NCBI RefSeq assembly: GCF_013201545.1
Contig: NZ_CP053746.1
Coordinates: 3,251,001-3,315,000, forward strand
Origin: Pseudomonas graminis
GTDB taxonomy: Bacteria; Pseudomonadota; Gammaproteobacteria; Pseudomonadales; Pseudomonadaceae
DNA length: 64,000 nucleotides
Direction of reading: 5' to 3'
The notes under the pieces are model-generated. The model was not told the origin of the DNA. It did not search any database and worked only from the letters and a program-made list of their open reading frames with translations. Made by a program: the position numbers and the translations under genes. Shown here one piece after another: positions 16,040 through 24,982 of this stretch; position 1 is the first letter of the stretch, and each line of letters starts with the position of its first letter.

Positions 16040-16810
16040 TCACCAGACAATGGGTTTGTCGTCCCAGGCCCAAAATGTCCCGCTGTCCGCTGGCCCATGT
16101 GCGCCTACCACCTCAAGAATGCGATCCGCCGAGAAACCCGCTTCAAATAGTTGACCCTCAGGCACATTCGTCTGGAATGGCCGGGACAGGTCGGTATCCG
16201 TTGTGCCCGGGTGTATGGCGAGGACGGTAGAAGCAGGGTTCAAGCGTTTCAGTTCGATACTGGCCGTGTGCAGCAGCTGGTTGAGCGCCGCTTTGCTGGC
16301 TCGGTAGCTGTACCAGCCGCCCAATCGGTTATCGCCAATAGAGCCAACCCTCGCGGACAGCGCCGCGAACGTCGAAGGTTGCCTGCGCAATAACGGAAGC
16401 AGGTGTTTGAGCAGCAGGATCGGCGCAAAGGTGTTGGTCGCGAAGCTCGCTTGCAGGCCGGCCATCGTCAGTTGCGCCAGACCCTTTTCGGCTTTGGCGC
16501 CGTCCTGATGAAGAATGCCCAGCGCACTGATGACGAGGTGCAGATGATCGCACCCTGCAAGCGTCTCGCTCACCAGTGCTTCGAGGGATGGCTCATCCCG
16601 GGCGTCGCAGTCGACGCGTTTCAGACGGTCGCCATATTGCTCTGCGAGCTTTGCCAACCCCGCAGAGGTGGTCGCTTCCCGCGATACTGCCCACAGCTGA
16701 GTAACATCATCGCGAGCGAGCAACGCTGCGCACAGTGCCAGGCCGATCCCTCGGCTGGCCCCGCATATCAGCACGTGTGCTCCACTGTTAAGTTCCGGTA
16801 TCAAACGCAT
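16040..16810 (-). CDS. SDR family oxidoreductase, CsgA-like
   Basis: 256 residues from ATG at 16810, preceded by AAGGTG. The long upstream extension of the same frame is not supported. VLICGASRGIGLALC is the nucleotide-binding loop, LVISALGIL replaces the usual NNAG, Ser sits in FAALSARVGSIGD, and YSYRASKAALNQLL gives Tyr-x3-Lys. LAIHPGTTDTDLSRPF and the end WDDKPIVW are typical of the C-factor/CsgA-like SDR group of proteobacteria. The substrate is unknown. It is transcribed opposite to the harpin-like gene and converges on it 67 bp away. Confidence 0.85.
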   Translation of the reverse strand: MRLIPELNSGAHVLICGASRGIGLALCAALLARDDVTQLWAVSREATTSAGLAKLAEQYGDRLKRVDCDARDEPSLEALVSETLAGCDHLHLVISALGILHQDGAKAEKGLAQLTMAGLQASFATNTFAPILLLKHLLPLLRRQPSTFAALSARVGSIGDNRLGGWYSYRASKAALNQLLHTASIELKRLNPASTVLAIHPGTTDTDLSRPFQTNVPEGQLFEAGFSADRILEVVGAHGPADSGTFWAWDDKPIVW

Positions 16811-17018
16811 AAGGCACCTTGAGGGGCATGGCTGAAGTGTTTTTATGACTTCGGAATACGGCATGACGTTCAGGTGGGAGGTTGCTGACAGATTGCACAC
16901 CGTGGCATTGGCTATTGGTGAGTGCCGCTCATTGGGGCATGAACCGAAAGCGCGGTAGATGAATGCACAGCCATGAATTAGCTTGGTTGCAACCCTATTC
17001 ATCAGCGAGAGGTGAGCT

Positions 17019-17201
17019 ATGTGGCAGAGAGCAACCGTGCCTGCATGGGTGTTGCTGGCTGGCAGTGCGTTCAATAAGCATGGGCATGGTGCAACGAGTA
17101 CGACCGGGGTTACCCACATGGCCATCCAGCAGATGCTTGACGGAAAAAATGTCGATTGGCTTGAGCCCGTTAGCAATGCTCAGTACGACGCCTCACTATG
17201 A
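17019..17201 (+). pseudogene. C-terminal remnant of a cupin-domain protein
   Basis: 60 residues. [19 protein letters not shown] and [15 protein letters not shown] resemble the conserved end of small cupin proteins that accompany CMD-family proteins (pattern KHWHGAT..THIAIQE...VDWMEKVSDEQY). The first ~18 residues ([18 protein letters not shown]) may be a rearranged junction. The metal-binding first cupin motif and most of the barrel are missing. GAGAGGTGA precedes ATG, and the stop overlaps the next ATG (17198), so the fragment may still couple translation of the CMD gene. Region 16811-17018 holds nothing else I can name. Confidence 0.45.
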
Positions 17202-17986
17202 TTATTCGCACATCTGCAGCAGTCAGCTTAGCGATGTGTTTATTTGCATGCGCCACCCCAAAGGGCGTGATGACGAAGGAAGTTTCTCAAATGCCTACTT
17301 CAGCCGATATACGTGCTGCCTCACCGGCAATGGCTCACAACATGGACACCTTGCTCCTGGGTCAAGTCTGGCAACGCACGCAACTGTCTCCCCGCGATCG
17401 GAGCCTGGCAACCGTCGCAGTAATGATCGCACGCGGCCAGACTGCCGAGCTTGCCGCGCACTTTGATCTGGCCTTGAAGAATGGAGTGACGCCCCTGGAG
17501 CTATCCGAAGCAATCAACCACCTCGCGTTCTATTCAGGGTGGGGCAATGCCGCCGGCGCGGCACCGATTGCCACCGAAGTCTTTGGCAGGTACGGCGTAA
17601 CACCTGACCAACTGGCGCCTGTGTCGCCCGACCTGCTGCCTATCGATCAGATCGCCGAAGATGCGCGCGCTGCCAGTGTCGATAAGTCCGTCGGGCCGGT
17701 TTCGCCCGGGTTGGTGCAATACACCACCAGCGCGCTCTTCAACGATCTGTGGCTACGGCCGGGTCTTGCCCCCAGAGACCGAAGCCTGATTACGGTTACC
17801 ACGTTGGTGGCGAACGGTCAGGTCGCCCAGATCGGCTACCACCTCAATCGTGCGATGGACAACGGCCTGACGCAGACCGAGGCCTCCGAACTGCTGTCGC
17901 ACCTTGCTTTCTATGCGGGCTGGCCAAATGCGTTTTCCGCGGTGCCAGCCTTCAATGATGTCTTCAACAAGCGGCAGGAGAGCTAG
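17198..17986 (+). CDS. Carboxymuconolactone decarboxylase (CMD) family lipoprotein
   Basis: 262 residues. The N terminus has a lipoprotein-type signal with lipobox LFAC (Cys ~residue 18), so it is probably exported and lipid-anchored. Two CMD/AhpD-like repeats follow: [50 protein letters not shown] and a second [16 protein letters not shown]...[11 protein letters not shown]. Neither has the CxxC of AhpD peroxidases, so a lactone-decarboxylase-like or unknown role is likelier. The start overlaps the stop of the cupin remnant, and cupin-CMD pairs are common. It ends 4 bp from the convergent LysR gene. Confidence 0.82.
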   Translation: MIIRTSAAVSLAMCLFACATPKGVMTKEVSQMPTSADIRAASPAMAHNMDTLLLGQVWQRTQLSPRDRSLATVAVMIARGQTAELAAHFDLALKNGVTPLELSEAINHLAFYSGWGNAAGAAPIATEVFGRYGVTPDQLAPVSPDLLPIDQIAEDARAASVDKSVGPVSPGLVQYTTSALFNDLWLRPGLAPRDRSLITVTTLVANGQVAQIGYHLNRAMDNGLTQTEASELLSHLAFYAGWPNAFSAVPAFNDVFNKRQES

Positions 17987-17990
17987 GTCG

Positions 17991-18905
17991 CTAGGGGAGC
18001 GGTCCCATGGGTTGGAGTTCGCGGATGAGCTCGATGAGCAGTCGCAGGCCTACAGGAACCTGTCTGAAACTTGAGTAATAGATATGAAACCCTGGGTCGT
18101 GGTGAGTCCAGTCCTCCAACACGCGCTGCAAGGAGCCTTCGGCAAGCTGCCGTCTGACCACATAGGCGGGAACGTACATCAAGCCGACGCCGCGCATCGC
18201 CATCGCTACACCGACGCGGGTTTCGTCGATGGTGATGGCGCCTGGCGCGTCTATTTCCATCTGGTGACCGTCTTTCGAGAATTGCCAGTGATAGATGCGG
18301 GCATTACCCAGGCGCACGCGCAGGCAACGATGCTGGTAAAGGTCTTCGGGATGGCTCGGGGTACCGAATCGCGCAAGGTAATCAGCCGTTCCCACCACTG
18401 CCCAAGCCACATCGGGAGAGAGTCGTTGAGAAATCATGTCTTCGGGAACCGTCCCGCCGAACCGGATACCTGCATCATGCCCGTCGCCGATAATATCAAC
18501 CATTCGGTTGGTCACGGTCAGGTCAATCTCAACGTCCGGATAGCGATCAACGAAAACGGGAAGAACCGGGCCCAGCAATAGCTTTGCGCCGTCGCTCAAC
18601 ACGTTGAGCCGGATGCGTCCGGCAGGTTCATCCCGTAGCCGGTTGAGGGTTTCCAGTGCCTGACCGATGTCGTTGACTGGCGCGCTTATGAGGCCCTGCA
18701 ACTCCTCGCCTGCGGCCGTCAGGGTCACGCTTCGAGTGGTGCGATTGAGCAGCCTGACGCCAAGCCGCGTCTCCAGCCCTTTCATGGCATGGCTCAGCGC
18801 GGAGGCGCTGATCCCCACTTCCAGACCCGCCTTTCTGAAGCTTTGATGCCGAGCGATGGCGAGGAAATAAATAATATCTGCCAGGTTCGTGCGGCTGAGC
18901 TGCAT
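17991..18905 (-). CDS. LysR-type transcriptional regulator
   Basis: 304 residues. The N-terminal winged helix-turn-helix is clear (FLAIARHQSFRKAGLEVGISASALSHAMKGLETRLGVRLLNRTTRSVTLT), followed by the effector-binding region. The PAGRIRLNVL and FGGTVPEDMISQRLSPD segments are typical of the CrgA/AaeR-like branch. It lies 29 bp downstream of the molybdenum hydroxylase subunit gene on the same strand, so it may be co-transcribed with the operon and control it. The inverted repeat at 23123-23144, upstream of the operon, is a possible target site (inference). Confidence 0.88.
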   Translation of the reverse strand: MQLSRTNLADIIYFLAIARHQSFRKAGLEVGISASALSHAMKGLETRLGVRLLNRTTRSVTLTAAGEELQGLISAPVNDIGQALETLNRLRDEPAGRIRLNVLSDGAKLLLGPVLPVFVDRYPDVEIDLTVTNRMVDIIGDGHDAGIRFGGTVPEDMISQRLSPDVAWAVVGTADYLARFGTPSHPEDLYQHRCLRVRLGNARIYHWQFSKDGHQMEIDAPGAITIDETRVGVAMAMRGVGLMYVPAYVVRRQLAEGSLQRVLEDWTHHDPGFHIYYSSFRQVPVGLRLLIELIRELQPMGPLP

Positions 18906-18934
18906 GGATGACTCCGAAGCGAAGAGCGGTAAGG

Positions 18935-21145
18935 TCAGCCCACAGCGGGCAAATGATCAATCAGCTTGTCGAGTGTGATGGGGTAATCCCGAACCCTGAT
19001 GCCGGTAGCGTTATAGACGGCATTGGCAATGGCCGCTGCCGCTCCGGAAATACCGAGCTCGCCGACACCCTTGGCCTTGAGCGGGGTTGCGTAGGGGTCT
19101 ACTTCATCCAGAAAAATCACCTCTTGATGAGGGATGTCAGCATGCACCGGGACTTCGTAGCCGGCCAAGTCGTGATTAACAAAAAAACCCAGGCGATGAT
19201 CCACAATCATTTCTTCCATAAGCGCTGCGCCCGCGCCCATGGTCATTCCCCCGATGATCTGACTGCGAGCTGTTTTGGGGTTGAGTATTCTTCCTGCTGC
19301 ACACACCGCCAACTGACGGCGAATGCGGATTTCCCCTGTCGCAGCGTTTACACCCACCTCGACGAAGTGAGCACCAAAGGTCTGCTGGGCATACTGCTTG
19401 GCCAGGTCGCCGAATTCCATCACGTCTTCGGCCAACAGATCGCCATCCCGGGTGGCCTCGGCCAGTCGCAGGTTTTTCGAACCGTCACGAACGTAGCCGT
19501 CGATGAATTCTGTTTTGGCGGGATCGAGGCCTAGCTTCGCAGCAATGACTTCCCTGAGCTTCACGCAAGCAGCATAAACGCCCGCGGTGGACGAGGCTGC
19601 TCCCCACTGGCCACCTGAACCCGATGATTCCGGAAATCGCGAATCCCCTAGGTTGACGATCACCTTATCCATTTCAACGCCCAGCATTTCAGCCGCAGTC
19701 TGGGCAATGATCGTGTAAGAGCCGGTGCCAATGTCTGTCATGTCGGTTTCGACGGTGACCAAACCTTTGCGGTCAAGCCGGACTCGAGCACCGGATTTCG
19801 TCGTGGGTGCGCCACGACTGGCGGACGCCATGCCCATGCCGATGTACCAGCCGTCGTGCAATTGCTTACCGGGAAGGGGAGTGCGTGTAGCCCAGCCGAA
19901 CCGATCAGCGCCGGTGGTCAGGCATTCGACGAGCTGACGTTGGGAGAACGGGCGATCAGGCTGTTCCGGGTCTACCTGAGTGTCGTTCAGAACACGAAAT
20001 TTCACAGGATCCATACCGAGTTTTTCAGCCATTTCGTCCATTGCGATTTCAAGCGCCATCATGCCGGGTGCTTCACCGGGTGCACGCATGGCGCTGCCTT
20101 CAGCAAGGTCAAGCTGGGCAAGGTACAAACGGGTCATACGGTTCGCGCCCGCATACAACGTTCGGGTCGATGCGGTAGCCGCCTCGGTGCGACCCCCGCG
20201 CAGGTTGCCCGACCAACTCTCGTGCCCGATTGCGGTGAGCGTGCCGTCCGTATTGGCACCCAGACGTATCCTTTGGATCGTCGCTGGCCTGTGCGTCAGG
20301 TTGTTAAACATAAGCGGGCGTGGAAGCGCCACTTTAACGGGCCGCCCGGCTGCTCTTGCCGCCAGTGAGGCCAATACGGCGTCACACAGAATGGTGCCTT
20401 TCCCGCCAAAGCCGCCACCAATATAAGGCGAGATCACGTGAATGTTGTCTTTGGAAATACCCAGCGTTTTAGCCAGATCTCTGACGCCCCAGTTTATTTG
20501 CTGGATAGACGTCCACAGCGTCAGTTTCTCCCCCTGCCACTGAGCGATGGTCGCGTGGGGTTCCATCATCGCGTGGGCATGATCCGGGGTGCTGTAGCGG
20601 CCGTCGAGTGTGAAAGCTGCCTCCTTGAACGCGCCATCGAAATCCCCGATGGCCGTCTGTGGAGGAGGGCCAAATGCACCTGGCGCGGGGGTCGTGGCTG
20701 ACGCTCGCTGCGCGGCCAGATCGTAGGCGCCGGGCTCTCTGACGTAATAGACGCGCAGCAAGGCCGACGCGGCTCTGGCTTGTTCGAACGTCTGTGCGAC
20801 GACGATTGCCACTGCCTGGTGATAGTGATCCACCTGGGGACCGGCCAGTGCGCGGTCAACGTAAAATTCGCCTCTGTCCAGCTGACCTGCATTCTCGTGG
20901 GTGACGACTGCGATAACGCCGCTGGCTTGACGTGCTTCGCTGGAATCAATCGAGGTGATCCGGCCCTTACTGATGGATGAGCCCACTACATAGCCGTAGG
21001 CGGGAGGACTGACGGAGGCCTGTTGCTCATAGGCATAGGTCGCCGTGCCCGTCGTTTTCAGCTTGCCTTCAACACGGTCTTTTGGCTGTCCAATCACCTT
21101 CATTTGGTCGATGGGATTGGTGTTCGCAGGGGTATCAAACTTCAT
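18935..21145 (-). CDS. paoC: Molybdopterin-binding subunit of periplasmic aldehyde oxidoreductase
   Basis: 736 residues from ATG 21145, which has AGGAG eight bases upstream. It is the large catalytic subunit of the xanthine-dehydrogenase family, PaoC/YagR type. Motifs seen are GGGFGGKG (molybdopterin contact), RAPGEAPGMMALE, DIGTGSYTIIAQ, SGSGGQWGAASST and the catalytic GVGELGISGAA (Glu) near the C terminus. With the 2Fe-2S and FAD subunits upstream it would oxidise aldehydes to acids in the periplasm. No paoD/xdhC-type chaperone is adjacent; one lies at the window start. The 52-bp gap to the FAD subunit gene supports one operon. Confidence 0.88.
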   Translation of the reverse strand: MKFDTPANTNPIDQMKVIGQPKDRVEGKLKTTGTATYAYEQQASVSPPAYGYVVGSSISKGRITSIDSSEARQASGVIAVVTHENAGQLDRGEFYVDRALAGPQVDHYHQAVAIVVAQTFEQARAASALLRVYYVREPGAYDLAAQRASATTPAPGAFGPPPQTAIGDFDGAFKEAAFTLDGRYSTPDHAHAMMEPHATIAQWQGEKLTLWTSIQQINWGVRDLAKTLGISKDNIHVISPYIGGGFGGKGTILCDAVLASLAARAAGRPVKVALPRPLMFNNLTHRPATIQRIRLGANTDGTLTAIGHESWSGNLRGGRTEAATASTRTLYAGANRMTRLYLAQLDLAEGSAMRAPGEAPGMMALEIAMDEMAEKLGMDPVKFRVLNDTQVDPEQPDRPFSQRQLVECLTTGADRFGWATRTPLPGKQLHDGWYIGMGMASASRGAPTTKSGARVRLDRKGLVTVETDMTDIGTGSYTIIAQTAAEMLGVEMDKVIVNLGDSRFPESSGSGGQWGAASSTAGVYAACVKLREVIAAKLGLDPAKTEFIDGYVRDGSKNLRLAEATRDGDLLAEDVMEFGDLAKQYAQQTFGAHFVEVGVNAATGEIRIRRQLAVCAAGRILNPKTARSQIIGGMTMGAGAALMEEMIVDHRLGFFVNHDLAGYEVPVHADIPHQEVIFLDEVDPYATPLKAKGVGELGISGAAAAIANAVYNATGIRVRDYPITLDKLIDHLPAVG

Positions 21146-21197
21146 GAGGGTCACTCCTGATCAATCGACCGCGGCCGTTCCATGCCGGTGGTTTTGC

Positions 21198-22145
21198 TTA
21201 AGAGGCGCTGGAAAGAGCCAGACCGATCGTCCGTTCTGCCAGTTTGATTTTGAAAGCGTTTTGCGCGGTAGGATGAGCGTCAGCCAGCAAACGCTCTGCG
21301 ACGGCTTTTGCACCGTCAGGGAGATGAGCTTCCGCCTCTTCACTTCGCCAGGGTTTGTACGCCACTCCCCCCAGGGCAATCCGACCTGTCTGGTCTGGCA
21401 GCACGATCGCTGCGACAGACACCAGCGCAAACGCGTAAGACGCGCGGTCACGAACCTTGTAGTAGATGTGCTTGCCTCCCACGGGTTTAGGCAGGGTCAC
21501 GGCAGTAATCAGTTCGGCATTTCCCAGGGTGTTTTCAATATTCGGTGTCGTTCCGGGAGCGGTGTACAGATCAGCGAGAGCAATCGTCCGTGTCTGGCCC
21601 TCCGGATTGAGGGTTTCCACCCTTGCGTCCAATGCCTGCATCGCCACCGCCATGTCGCTGGGATGGCTGGCGATACACGCATCGCTGACGCCGATGATCG
21701 CTTGTTGCCGACTGGCGCCCCCGATTGCAGAACAGCCGGCACCGGGGCGCCGCTTGTTGCAGGGTTGATCGGGATCGTAAAAATAGGCACACCGGGTGCG
21801 TTGCAAAAGATTGCCGGCCGTTGTGGCTTTGTTTCGGAGTTGGCCTGACGCTCCCGCCAGTAGCGCTCTCGACAGTACGGCGTAATCCCGCCGAACTTGG
21901 GGCGCGGCGGCCAAGTCGGTGTTACGCATCAAGGCACCAATTCTTATCCCGCCATCCTCTGTCGAGGTGATCTTGTCGAGCGCGAGTCCGTTTACATCAA
22001 TCAGGTGCTGTGGCGTTTCTATTTCCAGTTTCATCAGATCAAGCAAGTTAGTGCCGCCCGCGATGAATCGCGAACCCGGGTGACTCGCTGCAGCGTCCAC
22101 CGCTTGCTGCACAGAGGTGGCGCGTTCGTAAGTAAAAGATTTCAT
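21198..22145 (-). CDS. paoB: FAD-binding subunit of periplasmic aldehyde oxidoreductase
   Basis: 315 residues from ATG 22145 (MKSFTYERA), which overlaps the stop of the 2Fe-2S gene by 4 bases. [13 protein letters not shown] is the FAD pyrophosphate loop and [14 protein letters not shown] the second FAD segment. [20 protein letters not shown] with a further Cys carries the cysteine set that binds an extra 4Fe-4S cluster in PaoB, absent in ordinary xanthine dehydrogenase. It passes electrons between the molybdenum subunit and the acceptor. Confidence 0.88.
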   Translation of the reverse strand: MKSFTYERATSVQQAVDAAASHPGSRFIAGGTNLLDLMKLEIETPQHLIDVNGLALDKITSTEDGGIRIGALMRNTDLAAAPQVRRDYAVLSRALLAGASGQLRNKATTAGNLLQRTRCAYFYDPDQPCNKRRPGAGCSAIGGASRQQAIIGVSDACIASHPSDMAVAMQALDARVETLNPEGQTRTIALADLYTAPGTTPNIENTLGNAELITAVTLPKPVGGKHIYYKVRDRASYAFALVSVAAIVLPDQTGRIALGGVAYKPWRSEEAEAHLPDGAKAVAERLLADAHPTAQNAFKIKLAERTIGLALSSAS

Positions 22146-22810
22146 GCCTCGCCCCCGGCTACTTCTTGAATGGCGTCGACGATGTTGGAGTAGGCGCCGC
22201 AACGGCAGATGTTGCCACTCATGCGCTCGCGGATTTCGGCGACTGTGACAGTGCTTTTAGCCTCTAAATCGCCGCTTGCATGGCTGGGGATGTCGGCCTT
22301 TATTTCCTCCAGCATCGCGACGGCCGAGCAGATCTGCCCTGGCGTGCAATAACCACATTGGTAGCCGTCGTGCTTGATGAAAGACGATTGGAGGGGGTGC
22401 AGGTTGCCCGGTGTGCCGAGGCCTTCAATGGTGGTGATGCTGTCACCTTCGTGCATGACTGCAAGCGTGAGGCACGCATTTATTCGTCGTCCTTCTACTA
22501 TCACCGTGCAGGCCCCGCACTGACCGTGGTCGCAGCCCTTTTTGGTGCCGGTCAAATGGAGTCTTTCTCGAAGCACGTCCAAGAGGGTGGTGCGGTTATC
22601 GACATTGAGCGCAACTCGCTCCCCATTGACTACCAGGTTTACCTGGCTGTCCGGCGGGCTGGGCGCTGCTGCTTTCGTGCCGGCAGCGGCCCGGGCATCA
22701 TCGACCTTCGCGAACACGGCTGTGACTGCCGTGCCTGCGGTGCCTATGAGCACTTGGCGTCGAGACAACTCTATTCCAGCTCCATTACCGGTGGGGTTCA
22801 TACGGTTCAT
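22142..22810 (-). CDS. paoA: 2Fe-2S subunit of periplasmic aldehyde oxidoreductase, Tat signal
   Basis: 222 residues from ATG 22810, with GGAG at seven bases. The N terminus carries a twin-arginine signal ([19 protein letters not shown]), so the assembled complex is exported folded. The plant-type 2Fe-2S site is [11 protein letters not shown] followed by INACLTL. The helical second cluster is [12 protein letters not shown] and GNICRCGAY. This matches PaoA/YagT. It is first in the operon paoA-paoB-paoC on the minus strand, with a promoter expected in 22811-23291. Confidence 0.9.
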   Translation of the reverse strand: MNRMNPTGNGAGIELSRRQVLIGTAGTAVTAVFAKVDDARAAAGTKAAAPSPPDSQVNLVVNGERVALNVDNRTTLLDVLRERLHLTGTKKGCDHGQCGACTVIVEGRRINACLTLAVMHEGDSITTIEGLGTPGNLHPLQSSFIKHDGYQCGYCTPGQICSAVAMLEEIKADIPSHASGDLEAKSTVTVAEIRERMSGNICRCGAYSNIVDAIQEVAGGEA

Positions 22811-23291
22811 CAATGTCTCCGTCACAGTTTTGGTTGCTGAAGCCGGCCGCGGTTGAGGACTCCACCCCGATGCATAACGTTCATGACCATGCACTCGGTG
22901 AGGGAACAATGCTGCTGGACTATTAAGACGGGAGCCTATGTCACCAGGTTGCTGGTGATAACGGGTGTTTGGAGAATGAATCCGTGAGCAGCGCTCAGCA
23001 ATCCACGTGTAGCGCGGCCTGGCGGGACTCACGACTCCAATGCGGACTCACTCGCAGCCGCAGCTCATCGCTCTCGGCTTTCCGATGTGCTAATGAACAC
23101 CAAAGCCATGTTGCGTCTGCGCACTTTCATAAATCTATGAAAGTCACTCAGACAATGATCGTGTCCAACGTGTTAATTGAAACCGATCCGGTTCAACTCA
23201 GCACTCAAGCCAGACGTTGACGGTTTCTGCAAGTACGTGTCTGTAGTGCACTCTCAGACTAAGCAAACTGGTTTTTTGATGGAGGAAGGTG
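22811..23291. promoter_or_regulatory. Divergent control region with perfect inverted repeat at 23123-23144
   Basis: 480 bases between paoA (minus) and the DUF1330 gene (plus). No gene is supported. ACTTTCATA and TATGAAAGT form a perfect 9-bp inverted repeat with 4-base spacer (23123-23144), a good operator candidate for a regulator serving one or both sides. It lies about 150 bases before the DUF1330 start. The rest shows no clear signal. Confidence 0.5.
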
Positions 23292-23681
23292 ATGAAACAC
23301 TTCAAGGTTAATTTCCTTGCAATGGCGGGGCTGGTTTTTGTCGCCGCATCCTGCGGTCGGTTAATGGCAGCAGAAGCGAAGTCGCCGCCGGCCTACTATG
23401 TTGCCGAATTTGAAATCACCGATCCGGAGGGGATGAGGCCTTACAGCGCTCAGGTGGAATCAACATTCAAGCCTTATGGTGGTCATTTCATCGTCCGTGG
23501 CGGCAAGATTATTTCGCTCGAAGGTGTGGCGCCACAGCGTCGACGCGTCGTGATTGAGTTTCCGAGCGTGAATAATGCGCAGGCTTGGTAGAACTCTGCC
23601 GAGTACACCGCGTTGAGAAAAATCCGCCAGCGCTCGGCCAAGACAGATGTCTACTTGATCGAGGGAGCACTGGCTCCGTAG
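23292..23681 (+). pseudogene. DUF1330 family protein interrupted by an amber stop
   Basis: ATG 23292 follows GGAGGAAGG. The product begins with a signal peptide (FLAMAGLVFVAASCGRLMAAEA), then a DUF1330 core (AYYVAEFEITDPEGMRPY, GGHFIVRGGKI, RRVVIEFPS). The frame meets TAG at 23589-23591, directly after QAW, where the family has Tyr (QAWY.S.EY). After it the same frame continues as NSAEYTALRKIRQ and TDVYLIEGALAP to a second TAG at 23679-23681, exactly the expected C terminus. One base change (TAT or TAC to TAG) explains it. Without readthrough the protein loses its last ~30 residues. Confidence 0.85.
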
Positions 23682-23878
23682 TCAATTCAGGAAAGTTGTT
23701 ATCACCCGCATTATCTATTGGTTTTTTTGCGGGAGATGTGGAAGCCATCCCACCCAGACGTGCAAGCTCACCCGCAGCAAAAACCAAAATCCTGGCCAAT
23801 TGTGTGATCCCGCCCCTCCAGCATTCGTCATGAACCCTAACCCCTGCTGCCGTCAGGGGATCGACACCAGGACCCTCC

Positions 23879-24787
23879 ATGCAAACGCTGTTGAACGAGA
23901 TTCTCGACGAAGTCCGTCCCTTGATCGGCCAGGGCAAGGTGGCTGATTACATTCCCGCGCTGGCGGACGTGCCGGCGCAGCAGTTGGGCATTGCCGTGTA
24001 TGGCAACGATGGCACCTATCACTGCGCGGGCGATGCACTGGAGCCGTTTTCGGTGCAAAGCATTTCCAAGGTGTTCAGCCTGGTTCAGGCGATCGGCCAT
24101 TCCGGCGAAGCCATTTGGGAGCGCCTGGGTCATGAACCCTCGGGCCAGCCGTTCAACTCGCTGGTGCAGCTGGAGTTCGAGCGCGGGCGGCCCCGTAATC
24201 CCTTTATCAATGCCGGCGCTTTGGTGATCTGCGACATCAATCAGTCGCGCTTCGCCGCGCCGACTTTGTCCATGCGCGATTTCGTCCGGCGGCTGTCGGG
24301 TAATCCCCAGGTCTTGATTGATGCCCGCGTGGCGGATTCCGAGTACCAGTTCCGCGCGCGTAATGCGGCAATGGCGTACCTGATGCAGTCCTTCGGCAAT
24401 TTCCATAACGAGGTTGAAACCGTGCTGCGCAGTTATTTCAGTTGCTGCGCGCTGAAGATGAGCTGCCTGGATCTGGCCCGGGCGTTCTGCTTTTTGGCGA
24501 ACAACGGGTTCTGCAAGCACAGCGGCGAGCAGATCCTCACCCCACGCCAGACCCAGCAAGTGAACTCGATCATGGCCACCAGCGGGCTGTATGACGAAGC
24601 CGGCAATTTCGCCTACCGCGTGGGCTTGCCGGGCAAGAGCGGGGTAGGGGGCGGAATCGTGGCGATCGTGCCGGGGCAATTTACGGTGTGCGTGTGGTCG
24701 CCGGAACTCAATGCAGCAGGGAATTCGCTTGCCGGGATGGCGGCACTGGAATTGTTGAGTTCGCGGATAGGCTGGTCTGTTTTCTGA
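23879..24787 (+). CDS. glsB: Glutaminase (serine-dependent, GlsA/GlsB family)
   Basis: 302 residues, the normal length. [12 protein letters not shown] holds the Ser-x2-Lys catalytic pair (about residues 60-65), [10 protein letters not shown] and [14 protein letters not shown] are conserved substrate-contact segments, and [13 protein letters not shown] near the C terminus is the family end motif. It hydrolyses glutamine to glutamate and ammonia. No operon partner: 197 bp separate it from the broken DUF1330 gene and ~195 bp from the kinase gene. A weak site precedes ATG. Confidence 0.92.
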   Translation: MQTLLNEILDEVRPLIGQGKVADYIPALADVPAQQLGIAVYGNDGTYHCAGDALEPFSVQSISKVFSLVQAIGHSGEAIWERLGHEPSGQPFNSLVQLEFERGRPRNPFINAGALVICDINQSRFAAPTLSMRDFVRRLSGNPQVLIDARVADSEYQFRARNAAMAYLMQSFGNFHNEVETVLRSYFSCCALKMSCLDLARAFCFLANNGFCKHSGEQILTPRQTQQVNSIMATSGLYDEAGNFAYRVGLPGKSGVGGGIVAIVPGQFTVCVWSPELNAAGNSLAGMAALELLSSRIGWSVF

Positions 24788-24982
24788 CTGCGGGGCTTCA
24801 TCGTTTCAGGTTTGCTGAATCATGCAAAAGGGTGAGCTGTTTGCGCGTGGGTCGCTTCGCCGAAAAAACTGATGCGGGCCGTGTCGAGGGCGAAGGGTTA
24901 ACCGATACAATGCCGCTTTAGCCCTGTCCAGTTCGAACCAGTCTGCGGGATGTTGATGCCGTGGCGATGTCGGGAGATCCGT

